Assembly: GCF_003672135.1 (NCBI RefSeq)
Contig: NC_039513.1
Span: 8,866,833-8,930,832 of the forward strand
Origin: Ooceraea biroi
Lineage: Eukaryota; Arthropoda; Insecta; Hymenoptera; Formicidae
Direction: 5' to 3'
Length of the DNA: 64,000 nt
This document shows positions 22,371 through 35,700 of the stretch, piece after piece. The position numbers were made by a program, and so were the translations under genes. Position 1 is the first letter of the stretch. Every line of letters starts with the position of its first letter. The notes below the pieces were generated by a model. The model did no database searches and was not told the DNA's origin. It saw only the letters and a list, made by a program, of their open reading frames with translations.

Positions 22371-25300
22371 TATGTATTACATCAGTATTGAAATATTTCT
22401 TGAAAGCATCTTTCTAATAATTAATAGTTTCCCATAAAGAATATCGCTGGGAGTATAGTAATAAGGGAATTGAAAAATTAAGTCGCAGTCGGAACACAGT
22501 TTCGAGGAAACTGAAAAATATTCCGCGCTAGAAATAGTTGCGGCAAGTGCCGCGGCAAGCGGGCAAACTCGTTCGAGATGATTCCCGGCTAATTGAGCGA
22601 GACGAACCAGGTTAAAGGCGAAACTGACGATGTAATTTATTGGCCAGTTCGCGGGCTGATGCGCGAGAGTTCGCTGTGTCCACCGACGATATCGACGCGG
22701 AGGTGATGAAAATCGCGCCAAAATTGCGAACGCCACGCGCGAGTGTGCGCCTGAAATATTGGTCGGATTCTTGGCCGCACTCTCGTGCATCGGTCTCACC
22801 CCATCCCACTTTCCAGAGGTAGATGAGTTCCTTTTTGTTTCTCTCGCTTAGAGAAAAGGCCGACCCGCATGCAATGGAGAATGAATGTTTCCGTCCACGC
22901 GCGTCGTACATTTTTTTCATCTCTTATTCGTGAATTAATGCGTTTGAATAATTCGTCACCGGGGAGGGATCCGGACAGAGGGGTGAATACACCTTTTACG
23001 ACAGTCCAGAAGCAAAACTGAACGATGAACAGCACGAATCGGAAAAGTATTGCCCTCTCCCCCTCGTTTTGTTCTCCTCCCTTAACAGTTTAATCACGCT
23101 CTTTCGAGTTTCTCGTGAAATTTCTTCCTCTCGCGCGCGTATCTTCTCATGCCTCTGTTCTGCCGTGACACGTAATTGAATTAGAAGCCGCGAATTACCC
23201 GGCGCGCATTAGACTTTTATAGATTCCGATAGGACGAATAGAGACGCCCGATCGCACACCTTTTTTTACAAGGATAATCAGTTTTGCGTATCAATAATTC
23301 ATGCCTCGTTATCATAAATTACAAGGCGGCTTCTCACCATGCCGATGAGTGCGGTATATACTTTGAACAGAAATGCAATCATTACGCGGTGATTACGGAT
23401 TTCCGTTAATTGAATTGTGCGCGAATTATTATATAACGTTACGTCGACATTATTCTATCCATAAGGTCAAGGCGATATGTCACGAATATCATTTTAAATT
23501 TCGGCCATATCCGTCTGACTTGTGTTTGTACGTGTGTGTGACTTTATGAATAATTCAGTCGTAATTCTTAATAACCAGCAGCGTCGTTGTCCTTGAAACT
23601 TTTTAGCACGGATTTTTGTGATCGGTATGTGTATCGTTTTATTCAGGGTCAGTCACACGGTGGCAATCTGAAAATGTTACGAAATAGTTATATTTCGTGG
23701 TTCACAGTGGTCGTTCACGGTTTTGCATTGGCCAGAATATTTAGTAAACCGGTCGTAAATTTAGCTACTACGTAGCAAATATATACACGCAGATAAACAA
23801 ATCTCTCATAAGTCTCACGCAACTTCTGCGACTCGTATCGATATTTTATTATATCAGAAATAACACAGTCTCCGCTTTCATTAAAGAAATGATAAATAAT
23901 ACCGAACTTGGTGACCGCACAAATTTAATTCTGTCTCGATAATAGGTGAATCCGTGCGCAATAAATTCGCACGAAATGATATCGTCTAGTGCGTAGCAAT
24001 TATTACGCGTGGTTCTGATCGTAGTTACGCGACACGATGTTCCAGTCACACCTCGATTCCGATCGTCACGTGCGGAATTCCAAGAAAACGAAGATCCCGA
24101 TTGCGGCATCCCGACACTCGTCCAACTCGTCCGAATACAACGTCTCGCTCGTCTCTCGCTCGTGATCAATTTGTTCGTGAAAATCTAGCCGTCCATCCGC
24201 AGCTCGTGGACACAAACTGACGGTTCGTATCGACGCGAGGAGGACGCAGAAGGCAAGACCACTCGAGAGAAAGGGCGATAAAAAAGGGAGGCACTCGCGC
24301 GGGAAGAAACGCGCCGCGTTGAGGAAGACGAGGAAGACGAACGTCAGAATCTTTTTGAGGAATTACGGGTATACGACGCGCCGGTCATCTCCGGAGGAGG
24401 GGAAAGGACCCAATCTCTCTTTGGATCTCACGAGGTTCGGCACTGTACGAACCGTGAGGGAGGAACGATGATACTCCGATGCGGGAAGAAGAAAGGAGCC
24501 GGGAGGAGAATCCGATTGGATAGACGGAAAGAAAGAGAGAAAGCTGCAAGAGCGGAGAGGAATGGGAAAGCAGAAAGAGAGAGAGAGGGACAGAGACGGA
24601 GACGAACGCAGCGGTCGGTGCTCTTTGACGCCAACGTGGAATCGTCGCCCGGCATCGCCGCGCGGAGGCAGGAGCAAAAGGGGGAGACCGAATATGACCC
24701 GTCATGGGGGATCGTCGCACTAAACCGCCTTCGCGGCTCGCCTCCCGATAATTGGCGACCTTCGCCTCTTCCGCGAAGGAACGCTCACCAGGTTTTGCGC
24801 GACGGACGCGCAGAAGAAGCGCGCGAGCGCCGGCAGTGGACGCGCGGACCGGATCATCCTGCCGCAGGAGGGCGAAGAGGAGGACGTCCTCAGCGGCGGC
24901 CGTGACATAACCCGACGGAAGAAACGGAATGACGCGGAACGATGCGGGACATCGATATAAATAATATCGCGGGTAATTGTTCAGCGCGAGGCGAGGGCCC
25001 GGATGGGGCCCCGCGGCATGCAAGGTGCCGCTTTACTGCCGCGCGGAATTCGAATTGCGGCCTCACCGCCTCGGCACGCGTTCCGCCGTCCGCTTCGCCG
25101 AGGTAAAGTTCTCCAACGCTGAGGCGATTACTCGGTACATCTGCTGCGAGTTGCGAGATCGACTTCATGACAATCGACGTGAACCGACGTAAGTGCAGGT
25201 GAAAATGGTATATGCGTTACTCGACGCTTCTGGCAGCGCGATCGAAGAGACTGACAAGAGTTGGAAATAAAAGGAGTCGAAGCGGAGAAACAATTATATA

Positions 25301-26420
25301 TTTCGATATATAAAAATCTAAAGATATATCATGATTTTAGTGATGTAAATATGAAAAATCATGTCGTCTATGTTATAGCAGAAAATGTGCACTTCAGATT
25401 GTGCGACAATTCTTTTAAATTCCAACAGCTGTCACGGAGAGCTCCGTCTTTCCTTTTTTTTCTCACGTTTCTCGCCGGTCTCCCGTCACCGTTTTCACTC
25501 CGTTCGCGAATGAGAGGACGACGTTTCGGGCGTCCAGTGTCGGGCCAGGCCGCGATCAATTTTTCAGGTACACCCCGGTCATTCGCTTCTCGGGATTCCA
25601 CGGAGGGAACGAGCATCGGCATTGTCTCTCGCGGGCACTCCTCCCTTTTTTTCTCTTTCTACTGATCATCGGCGGCAAAAGAAGGCGAGGAGAGCAAAAA
25701 AGGCAGCCCGATCCGAATGCACGCGTGCATGTCGGATCACGTGTGCGTGAGAAACACGCGCACGTACACTAAGATGTCTAATAGATTGGGGTTGGCAGAC
25801 GGGACAGTCGCAGACACCCACGCGTTTCCCCGCATCCACGCGATGTCGACCAAAAATATTCACGCACGACAAAGGGCAAGAAACCGGTAAGTCAGCAACT
25901 ATACTTTTTTCCAGATTCTTCCTTCTCGCGCCCCTCCTGCCTCCTTCAACACGGCGGAATTCTCGAAGCTTTTTACAATTTTGTCTCACTTTAGGATTTA
26001 TCGACGTGCGCACGTCAGTTGTTTACGTATTTTTACAGATAAAATTTGCCTCGAAAAATAGAACGGAGCTGATCATGTTTAACTTTACTTTTCGATTCTA
26101 TTCCTCTATTATTCCTTCTCTTTTCTGGTTCATTCGAGAAACAGGGAAAAAACAATAGGTCTCACGTTGCTTTTCTTTTCTTTCTGAAAAATTCTCTTTA
26201 TTCATCCTTCTCATATGACTAATAGAAGCGAGATAAGAAAAAATAGATAATTGTTGTTTAGCATGGACATGTACAATAGTATTATACATAGATCAATATG
26301 CGCTTCGTGAAATTGTATATCGTAGATAAATATTAATGAACGATATTTTACATGCGCACAGCGATCCATGCAGAATATAGTTTTAAATCTGTGATTCGAA
26401 TTTAAGAATCTTTCTGCCTC

Positions 26421-26474
26421 CCTTTTTTCTCTCTCTCTCTTTCTCTCTTCCTCTTCTTCTTCTCTCTCTCTCTA
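26421..26474. repeat. CT-rich microsatellite
   Basis: CT and CTT units with a T6 run at the start; imperfect. Confidence 0.7.
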
Positions 26475-27936
26475 TCTGCTGAATAAATAAGTAAAGTTTA
26501 TTTGTAAACTTCGTTAAAAAAGTTATGGTTCATTCATGCGTGTTATCAGTTTGAGGACAAGTGAGCGATTAATAATAAGCAAAACTGTTAAGGCATGATA
26601 ACCGTGTCTCCTTGTACTGAGATATTGTGTAACATTGTAGATATTCGCATCTAAATATTCATACGCATGACAAACGGTCAAGTGATAACGCACCAAACAT
26701 TTTTTTCTTCCCGATATGCTCCAGATGCGTTACTTTATATTTGTATTATAATCATTTTAGTTGTTGCAATATATACTGAACTTTTCGTAATTTTGATATT
26801 TTTAGTTGTATTTTTCAACTGATATTCTACACAAAATGTTTCCATCTCAATCTTTCTATTTAATATTATATTTGCATTCCGGGTTTGAGACTAATGCTTT
26901 CTAAAAATATCTAATCAAAACTAGGAAAGAGATACTTATTTTTAATACTTATTTTTCTCGATTCACAAAACAAAGAACAGCTTAACAGAATATATAATCT
27001 GTATAAAAGTAAAATGGAATTATTTTATCTTGTTGCTTAAGCGAATGATTAATTTGTTGATAATTCTCATTGTCACGTTCATTCAGAAGAAAGAGAATTA
27101 GATTATTGCTGTCTACATAATTGATGTTGTTGTTGTTTTAACACAGTATGAAATGTAGTTAGTTTATTTGATATCTTGACATTTTGCATTCTTAAGCTTC
27201 ATCGTTTGTAATCGCGTGACTTATCAGTGTTACGCATCTAACATTGTGATTCCAAAGTTGTACATAATGTCAGTTTGCATAAAGCAGATTACTCATTGTA
27301 CGCTTGTCAATGTATTGAGTAGCTTATAATCTTGATTTGAATTTAATCATTTTCCCATATGTATTCCGTTTGCATTAATCATGCGTGATGAGGAAATATG
27401 AACACTCTGCTAACGTAAGGTTTACGGCGTAAAATGAGAAGTCTTCATTATCGCGCGGGAATATTGCTTTACGCGCAACATAGTCATCGACGTGTACGCT
27501 GTAACGATGAACAAGTATTTGTTATGTGTTTTCAACATGATAAATACTAATATCAAGCTGCACTTAATTGCGACATGCGTGAAAAATATTGCCATTGTGA
27601 AATATCGCGTTATCTCAACTTCAGTTTTCCTTCCTATCTTCTCGTATATTTTCCAACAATCTATTGTTTAAGATATGCTTGGTAATAATCACCTAACCGA
27701 TACCGCGATAGTATTTACACAGGTTTTATCGATGACGATTGCATAGAATTGAAAATGTAAAAAAAAAAGTAATGTTCCTCGACATACGCGATTTGAAACA
27801 TTTTACATAGCTGCATCTATTGATATGCGATCATAAGAACAAATGCATACACATATGTCCTCATTGAAAAGCACGGCGTTATCTATATACCATGTTAAAG
27901 GCGTACATGTTAAGTAGTGCCGCAATAAAGCACGGA

Positions 27937-27972
27937 ATAAATAGTCATAAATAGTCATAAATAGTCATAAAT
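27937..27972. repeat. 10-bp tandem repeat
   Basis: ATAGTCATAA is repeated three times without error at 27941-27970, with partial units on both sides. Confidence 0.85.
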
Positions 27973-28473
27973 GCTATTCTAATGAAGCAGTTTTTTTTTC
28001 TACTGTCAAAATATCTCATATCCGATAATGCCTATGTATTATCCATCCTCGCAATCAAAGCAGCACGACGACGGAGCGTGGAGAGCAGAACCGATAAAGC
28101 ATTCTCGCAACATTTGAGATAATTAAACGGCGTCGGCACGGTGTCCCGTCCTCGGGTGTCGGTCCCGGCGCAATTTGTCAAATCTATACGCGGATCCGTA
28201 GGTCGCGAATATGAGACGACGACGCGGAGACGTAGCCGAGCGCGGAAGACATTTCATCTTTCATTTTACTCGCGCGACAGGGGACGCGGAGCGCGCCGTG
28301 CCGCTGGCGATAAATCCGCGCGAAACGGCCGCGGAGAGACAGAGAATGGCGAACCGTCCCATTATGATCTCATTGACGTTTTGGAGAAATGCCTGGCACG
28401 TACCGCGGACGAATGGGACGGACGACCGAGGAAATGGAGCGCGTATCGAATCGCCGTCGAGATCATGCGTGAT

Positions 28474-28520
28474 CATCATCGTCGTCGTCGTCGTGACCGT
28501 CGTGGTCGTCGTCGTCGTCT
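28474..28520. repeat. GTC trinucleotide tract
   Basis: Two runs of GTC (4-5 units each) are separated by GTGACCGTCGTG. In one frame it reads as a valine run and in another as Arg, but the surrounding frame has no family resemblance, so it is treated as a microsatellite. Confidence 0.7.
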
Positions 28521-29745
28521 CGAATGCTTGATGCCTCGCGCGAGTTCCATCGGGGGATGGCCTTTATAGAGTTCCGGGCGGGGGACAAACGACTGACACA
28601 ATGACGCCGGGTTTAAGAGCGACGCGCGACCGCGCATATTAAGATCTATTAATATGCAGCCCCCGGTGCAGGTCGGACGGTTAGACGGTTCTTAGTTACT
28701 TGTCACACATTAGCCGCTGCCCGACGCGGCAGACGACTTTCCGTCCGTCATCCGCACGACGGACACACACGACGAGGCTCCTCTGGTCGTCCGTCAACGA
28801 TCTCCTTCGCGTCAGTATGCTCCACCGTTCACTGACAACCCAAAGAGAAACGGTTCTGAAAACCGTTAGTCGCCAGACGAACCCCGTTTACGCCAAGACG
28901 CCCGGCCTCGCTCGGCAGAAAATTTTCCGGAAAAATGACGCTTGTTCGAATGCGCGTACGGCGTTCGCCGTAGTTTTTACACAGCCGCAGACGATGTATA
29001 ATCGTGCCCGTCCAACGCGAGCTTTTGGCGGTGCTCCAATATCCTTAAGCCTCGCCCAATTCCCAAACGAGGGATTGTAACGCACGACCTCGAATAGCTT
29101 CCACTTCTTGGATATTTACTTTACGATGAAATGCCGCTCGCAATAATTTTATTCGTTTTCTGTGTTAATATCGTTACCTTTTACTCACAGTTATATTCGC
29201 ATTATCTCCTCAGAGATTAGTATACTTTTATAATTCCTAATTTCATTGTTAGGGTTAAGCAACGTTACAACGTAGTATGCATAATATTAAGATAACAGTA
29301 AAAAATAAATGTAAATTGATTTGCGGATATACTGCGTTTCAGTACATTTATATGGATGAGCGCAAAAGCCTTGATCCCTTTTTTCTCAAAAAGTCCATTA
29401 GGTTTTCCGTATAAGCAAAGCATTTTATAATATTTCAATACTCATACAGTTGCCGTTGTCGAACAATAATTTCTTGCTAACGATCTGGTAGCACTCATAT
29501 GTCGCGATATCGCAACAAACAATCGTCGTTTATTGTCAAAGAACGAAAACATAAGATTTTTCAAATTCTTGCCTAGCCCTTTTCATTCGAGCTATTTAAT
29601 CTGTTGTAATATCTGGAAATTATGGAATATCGCGAAAGAATATTCCAATCCAACTCTTTCACAATCTGGTCATAATGGAAAACGACTTTCAGATTCAAAT
29701 GTTTTTCTCGGAACGCTGCCTTCAATTTATCAAGTTATAGGCAAT

Positions 29746-29881
29746 ACAATACTTGTTTAAATTACTCATATAATACTGTAATCGTTCCGTATCAACGAAA
29801 TGGTTACGATATGTTACGATACGAGATATGATACGATTACTTGAAACAAGTATTGTCAATTTAGGCATGCGGAACGATTAC
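29746..29881. repeat. Two interleaved perfect inverted repeats
   Basis: ACAATACTTGTTT at 29746-29758 pairs with 29844-29856 (13 of 13). GTAATCGTTCCG at 29778-29789 pairs with 29870-29881 (12 of 12). The arms alternate (a, b, a', b'), a pseudoknot-like order. In between are several TTACGATA-like near-repeats. It could be the remnant of a mobile element or an RNA structure; no function is assigned. Confidence 0.6.
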
Positions 29882-32800
29882 GGGAGAAACAAATATAAAC
29901 GATTATACCGGTATATTCATGTCACAGAATCATCAATGTGACATAGTAACATGCAACAAACTGGCTTTTGGCACTAATAGATTCATTTCCATTTTTCCTG
30001 GACTATTCGCACGAAACATCGTTTACACAGCTCAGTTTTCTTCGCAAATATAAAAAAGCGAGATATCAAGAATCGAAAATATAATTAGCATAAAAAGATT
30101 GGTCCATTTGTCTTGTCTGTCAAATGCATGTAGCACTTAATCATAGAGTTTCAAATCGCATGCAAGCCTTCTTAAATAGCGCTACATCGTCTCATCATAT
30201 TCCGTTTCTCAGTAACTTTTCTCTTTCCATTTCTATCGACTAAATCATGTGTATATTAATCATTAATGGTAAAAGAAAAACTGCCTAAAATGTCAGCCTA
30301 TTCCACGTAAAAAACCATCATTTTTTATGTCATAGTTCACATGTTTCTCTCTTCTTTTCACTTTTCGCTTTTTTACGCTTTCATATTTTCTTGAAATGGC
30401 TGTCATATGTCTCGTACATGTTCATATGTCTCTGATTTCAAACTTACAATGCTCGAAGTTATACGACACTTTCTGAATGATAGGAAACACATAAAAGAGA
30501 CATGCAAAAATGTTTGTCGCTCATTTTCAATGATTAGATTCAATAATCACTCAAGGCAGACTGTATGTACAAACGATATGCAAATTTATCGCGATAAAGC
30601 ATAAATATGGCATATAATTTAGATATATATATGATAGGTTTATAAAATGAAATAAGTTATTCATATATCCGAGTTTTATTTATGCCGACATGTGACAAAG
30701 AAAAGGCACTTTTCGTCACATTTTTTTAGATATTCGATTCAGGTATTTTACAAATCGGGCTAAATCAAACACAATAGAGAGAGAGAGACGGATGAAAAAA
30801 TGAGAATTAATAACTACATGTACAAACTTCGGTCCACTTGGAACTTATCATCGCCACGGTATTCGCCGACATTTTCGATTTTGCCTCTGACTCAGCAAGA
30901 AACCGGCCTGTCACGTACACGCGCCAGGAATGAGACGCGCTTTATGTTGTTTTCGAGATGTTCCAACTATTCGGGCAGTACAACGGGGAACTGCAGAAAC
31001 TTACGATTGAAAAAGTTGGACGAATTAAGACCAGCCGCTCTCCCGGCATCTCCGGATATGGAGGCGTCATTGAAATTTCATTCGTCACGTGATTACCGCT
31101 ATACTTTTCGCGTACCAACGAAGAAGTGTCCGTTCTAAGAGATATTTTCCACGGGGTTCCCCGCACAAAATATCCGTTTTTATCGGCGGATTCAAGCGTG
31201 TCTAGCATCGAACGTTTCCTGCTTAGACGCGATCTCTCCGAACGGCACACGTACCGAATGGATATACGGACGTCAGGATTCAGTAAAACCGAGTACTTTA
31301 TAGTAACGAGTTCTTATCCACGCGGTCCGGCAAGTTCTAGTTATGCTTAATGGGGGAAACGTAAATATTTCCGACAAAGTTTGCGCTCCCAGATGAAAAT
31401 CATCGCGCTTTACATTTCCCACGTTTAGCAGTGGTCGATCTATTAGCTACACTCCATACAAGGATACGCACTTGTGAGAGAATACGCGTCGCCATTTTTC
31501 GAAGTTTACATCGCCAATTTACGTGCCAATTAAGCTTGATGATTTCCGTCATATTCATACGTATCTTATTGTCGTGTTAATCTTGGCAGAAATTACGTGC
31601 AATCTTCAGAAACTTCCGTGTCTGATCGGTAGGGTTCAACGTCACTCGTCTCACCTAGCTTGAAAGACTCGGAAAGAGAATTATTCGCGAATGTCGCAGC
31701 CTAAGGACACGTTTATCCGCAGGATGAGCACACGGAGCGCAAGGATCATCATCGGGGATGCAATCGAGATGCGAAGCAGCGCGCGTTACTGCCACGCGAG
31801 GCCGCCGCGAGATGTAATTCTCATCCGATTTAATCGTGCGCCGAAATGCGGCGCAAAGAGGCTCGCGCTCGGCATCGGGCAACGAGATGGAAACGTTTTA
31901 TCGGCCGTTTCTCCGGCTGCTTTGATGTTACGCGATGAGACGGGCTCCCATTTATCGAGGTGGATCCGCGCAAGGAGAGGGCAGCGTTTCAGCTTCACGA
32001 GCCCGACGGAAAGTGTTCGTGAATCGGGGGGTTCCGCGCGCATTCAGGCAACTTGGTATCGCGGGGCACGTCGGGATCGATCCTGGAGGATGTTCTCGCG
32101 TCTTCGCGTCTCGCATCTTGCGCGCGCGATATTAATTCGCCGCCAGGAATTTAGACACCGATGCATCCCCCACCGTGATAACGCATCTCTTAATCCCCGC
32201 GTCCTGCATCACCCTCCCTCCCCCCATTCCTCTGTCCCTCACCCTGCCCTTCCTCCTCCAGCACCCCCCGCATCGTTGTCGCCGCGGTGCGCACCGGCGA
32301 TCATGCGATTCCGTCACGAAACCGCGCTACCAGCGTCGCGCGATGAGCGCGATAAATCGGCGCTCGCGGGCCGCGCCGCGGATAATCATTCCGCTTTCCC
32401 TAGCACCGGACTAGTTCCAGCATCCTCGCGCTGTGCCGCCGGCATGTCTCGTAAACCGTTATTGCACCTGGCGCTTTCTTATCGCGTTATCGTGCCCCGA
32501 ACTACCGAGTAACTCGTGCACACCGAGCTCCGAGGCTCGGCACATTTTGCTTGAAACTTGTGTAGATCGGGTCTAGGAGGAGGGCGGCGTAACTTTGTGG
32601 AAATGGCGTTACGTTATCGATGCGACTCGCCGTGCTCTTTACGGCCGTAAGAAATTGCTTTGTATAATCGGGTGCGTTAATGCTGCACGGTGCGTTTAAC
32701 ATCTAACTCTCACACATCTCTCTACGATATTTAACAAGTCTAACTCTCCGTTTGCATGATTAATCGATACGATTTAATTGCTTCACGCTTGCAACTTGCA

Positions 32801-32928
32801 AGTGTCAAGCTTGCAACTTGTTTGCTAGGGAAGGATATTCCAGATAGTTGATGCGGTTGATGCGCCCGATGATTGGCACGATCGAACTTTTGACTTACAT
32901 TTTAATTAGTATATTTTATGATATATAT

Positions 32929-35454
32929 GTTTTTGTTTGCATAGGAAATACCGAGAAAAGTTAGATACTAATACATCGGCTCATAATACATTGCGTTATA
33001 TTTTACATGAGAGCAGCGCTCGCGTGTTGCGTGTTCCAGTGCGCACAAATTGATAAATATATCCGATAACCAGAAAACTTTAGCACAATAACCGCTCATA
33101 CCCTAGTCTAGCGAAACATCATTTTCCTCCTGACAAGATATCAAATTGATAAATATATTCGATAATCAGAAAACTTTAGCATAATAACCGCTCATACTCT
33201 AGTCTAGCGAAACATCATTTTCCTCCTGACAAGATATCAAATTGATAAATATATCCTATATTCAGAAAACTTTAGCACAATAACCGCTCATACCCTAGTC
33301 TAGCGAAACATCATTTTCCTCCTGACAAGATATCAAATTGATAAATATATCCGATAACCAGAAAACTTTAGCACAATAACCGCTCACACGCGAGTGAAAC
33401 ACCATTTTCCTCCTCACAAGATAGATTTTTTGTTTGCATAGGAAATACCGAGAAAAGTTAGATACTAATACATCGGCTCATAATACATTGCGTTATATTT
33501 TACATGAGAGCAACGTCGCGTGTTGCGTGTTCCAGTGCGCACAAATTGATAAATATATCCGATAATCAGAAAACTTTAGCACAATAACCGCTCGTACCCT
33601 AGTCTAGCGAAACATCATTTTCCTCCTGACAAGATATCAAATTGATAAATATATCCGATAACCAGAAAACTTTAGCACAATAACCGCTCACACGCGAGTG
33701 AAACACCATTTTCCTCCTCACAAGATAGATTTTTTTGTTTGCATAGGAAATACCGAGAAAAGTTAGATACTAATACATCGGCTCATAATACATTGCGTTA
33801 TATTTTACATGAGAGCAACGTCGCGTGTTGCGTGTTCCAGTGCGCACAAATTGATAAATATATCCTATATTCAGAAAACTTTAGCATAATAACCGCTCAT
33901 ACCTAGTCTAGCGAAACATCATTTTCCTCCTGACAAGATATCAAATTGATAAATATATCCGATAACCAGAAAACTTTAGCACAATAACCGCTCACACGCG
34001 AGTGAAACACCATTTTCCTCCTCACAAGATAGATTTTTTGTTTGCATAGGAAATACCGAGAAAAGTTAGATACTAAACATCGGCTCATAATACATTGCGT
34101 TATATTTTACATGAGAGCAACGTCGCGTGTTGCGTGTTCCAGTGCGCACAAATTGATAAATATATCTATATCAGAAAACTTTAGCACAATAACCGCTCAT
34201 ACCCTAGTCTAGCGAAACATCATTTTCCTCCTGACAAGATATCAAATTGATAAATATATCCGATAACCAGAAAACTTTAGCACAATAACCGCTCACACGC
34301 GAGTGAAACACCATTTTCCTCCTCACAAGATAGATTTTTTGTTTGCATAGGAAATACCGAGAAAAGTTAGATACTAATACATCGGCTCATAATACATTGC
34401 GTTATATTTTACATGAGAGCAACGTCGCGTGTTGCGTGTTCCAGTGCGCACAAATTGATAAATATATTCTATATTCAGAAAACTTTAGCACAATAACCGC
34501 TCATACCCTAGTCTAGCGAAACATCATTTTCCTCCTGACAAGATATCAAATTGATAAATATATCCGATAACCAGAAAACTTTAGCACAATAACCGCTCAC
34601 ACGCGAGTGAAACACCATTTTCCTCCTCACAAGATAGATTTTTTGTTTGCATAGGAAATACCGAGAAAAGTTAGATACTAAACATCGGCTCATAATACAT
34701 TGCGTTATATTTTACATGAGAGCAACGTCGCGTGTTGCGTGTTCCAGTGCGCACAAATTGATAAATATATCCTATATTCAGAAAACTTTAGCATAATAAC
34801 CGCTCACACTCTAGTGAAACATCATTTTCCTCCTGACAAGATATCAAATTGATAAATATATCCGATAACCAGAAAACTTTAGCACAATAACCGCTCACAC
34901 GCGAGTGAAACACCATTTTCCTCCTCACAAGATAGATTTTTTGTTTGCATAGGAAATACCGAGAAAAGTTAGATACTAATACATCGGCTCATAATACATT
35001 GCGTTATATTTTACATGAGAGCAACGTCGCGTGTTGCGTGTTCCAGTGCGCACAAATTGATAAATATATCCGATAATCAGAAAACTTTAGCACAATAACC
35101 GCTCATACCCTAGTCTAGCGAAACATCATTTTCCTCCTGACAAGATATCAAATTGATAAATATATCCGATAACCAGAAAACTTTAGCACAATAACCGCTC
35201 ACACGCGAGTGAAACACCATTTTCCTCCTCACAAGATAGATTTTTTGTTTGCATAGGAAATACCGAGAAAAGTTAGATACTAATACATCGGCTCATAATA
35301 CATTGCGTTATATTTTACATGAGAGCAACGTCGCGTGTTGCGTGTTCCAGTGCGCACAAATTGATAAATATATCCTATATTCAGAAAACTTTAGCATAAT
35401 AACCGGTCACACTCTAGTGAAACATCATTTTCCTCCTGACAAGACATCAAATTG
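32929..35454 (+). repeat. Satellite array, ~303-bp unit with nested ~97-bp sub-repeats
   Basis: Eight units can be counted from the anchor ATAGGAAATACC at 32941, 33438, 33743, 34046, 34347, 34651, 34949 and 35253. The gaps are 497, 305, 303, 301, 304, 298 and 304. Each regular unit has about 110 unique bases plus two sub-repeats of about 97 bp. The A type carries CCCTAGTCTAGCGAAACATC, and the B type carries CACACGCGAGTGAAACACC. The first unit is longer by 194 because it holds two extra A sub-repeats; the last is truncated. Units 4 and 6 share a private two-base loss (ACTAAACATC instead of ACTAATACATC), and the 186 bases around it are identical 605 bp apart, which indicates two-unit duplication. 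No coding function; a repeated 61-codon minus-strand frame is a by-product. Confidence 0.95.
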
Positions 35455-35700
35455 CTTTGCGAAATAAATTTCATCTTCTCATCGAAAAAGATGTACAAAT
35501 TGCATTTTCTTGGACTTCGTGTACTTCGTGTACTTCGTGGTAGGGTCACCGTTGGTTCGTTCACTAATCTATCGGAAAGCAAATTGATTGGTACACGTTG
35601 CAAGCGGAACTGATCGGCGGTAGCGTCTCGCACGAGAACGATCTCCCTTATCCAAGCTAGATCACTTACGGATCTCGCTTGCGACAGTTCCAACGGGATT
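35455..35700. other. Flank of the satellite
   Basis: It contains three tandem copies of TACTTCGTG-like sequence at about 35513-35540. Otherwise unremarkable. Confidence 0.5.

Larger units (their letters stand above)
22373..32928. other. Long stretch without recognisable genes
   Basis: The composition is CpG-rich at 22500-23200, 24000-25700, 28050-29080 and 31650-32500, and AT-rich at 26000-28050 and 29100-30800. Contents I can name are a CT tract (26421-26474), a 10-bp tandem repeat (27937-27972), a GTC tract (28474-28520) and paired 12-13-bp inverted repeats (29746-29881). The longest open frame (273 codons, 31691-32512) is Arg/Ser/Pro-rich with overlapping opposite-strand frames and is not accepted as a gene. 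Confidence 0.45.

Noticed and set aside
24385..25023. 212-codon minus-strand frame
   Set aside because: Its Ser/Leu/Phe run comes from a GA/CT-rich tract; overlapping frames on the other strand are equally long.
31691..32512. 273-codon open frame
   Set aside because: The frame is Arg/Ser/Pro/Ala-rich, lies in CpG-rich DNA, overlaps open frames on both strands and shows no domain or motif; expected from base composition.
33903..34693. Identical 61-codon minus-strand frames, twice
   Set aside because: They are copies of the same satellite segment 605 bp apart; identity reflects array duplication, not protein selection.
32929..35454. CRISPR-like array
   Set aside because: Repeats are ~303 bp with nested sub-repeats and no unique spacers, in a eukaryotic context; it is a satellite.
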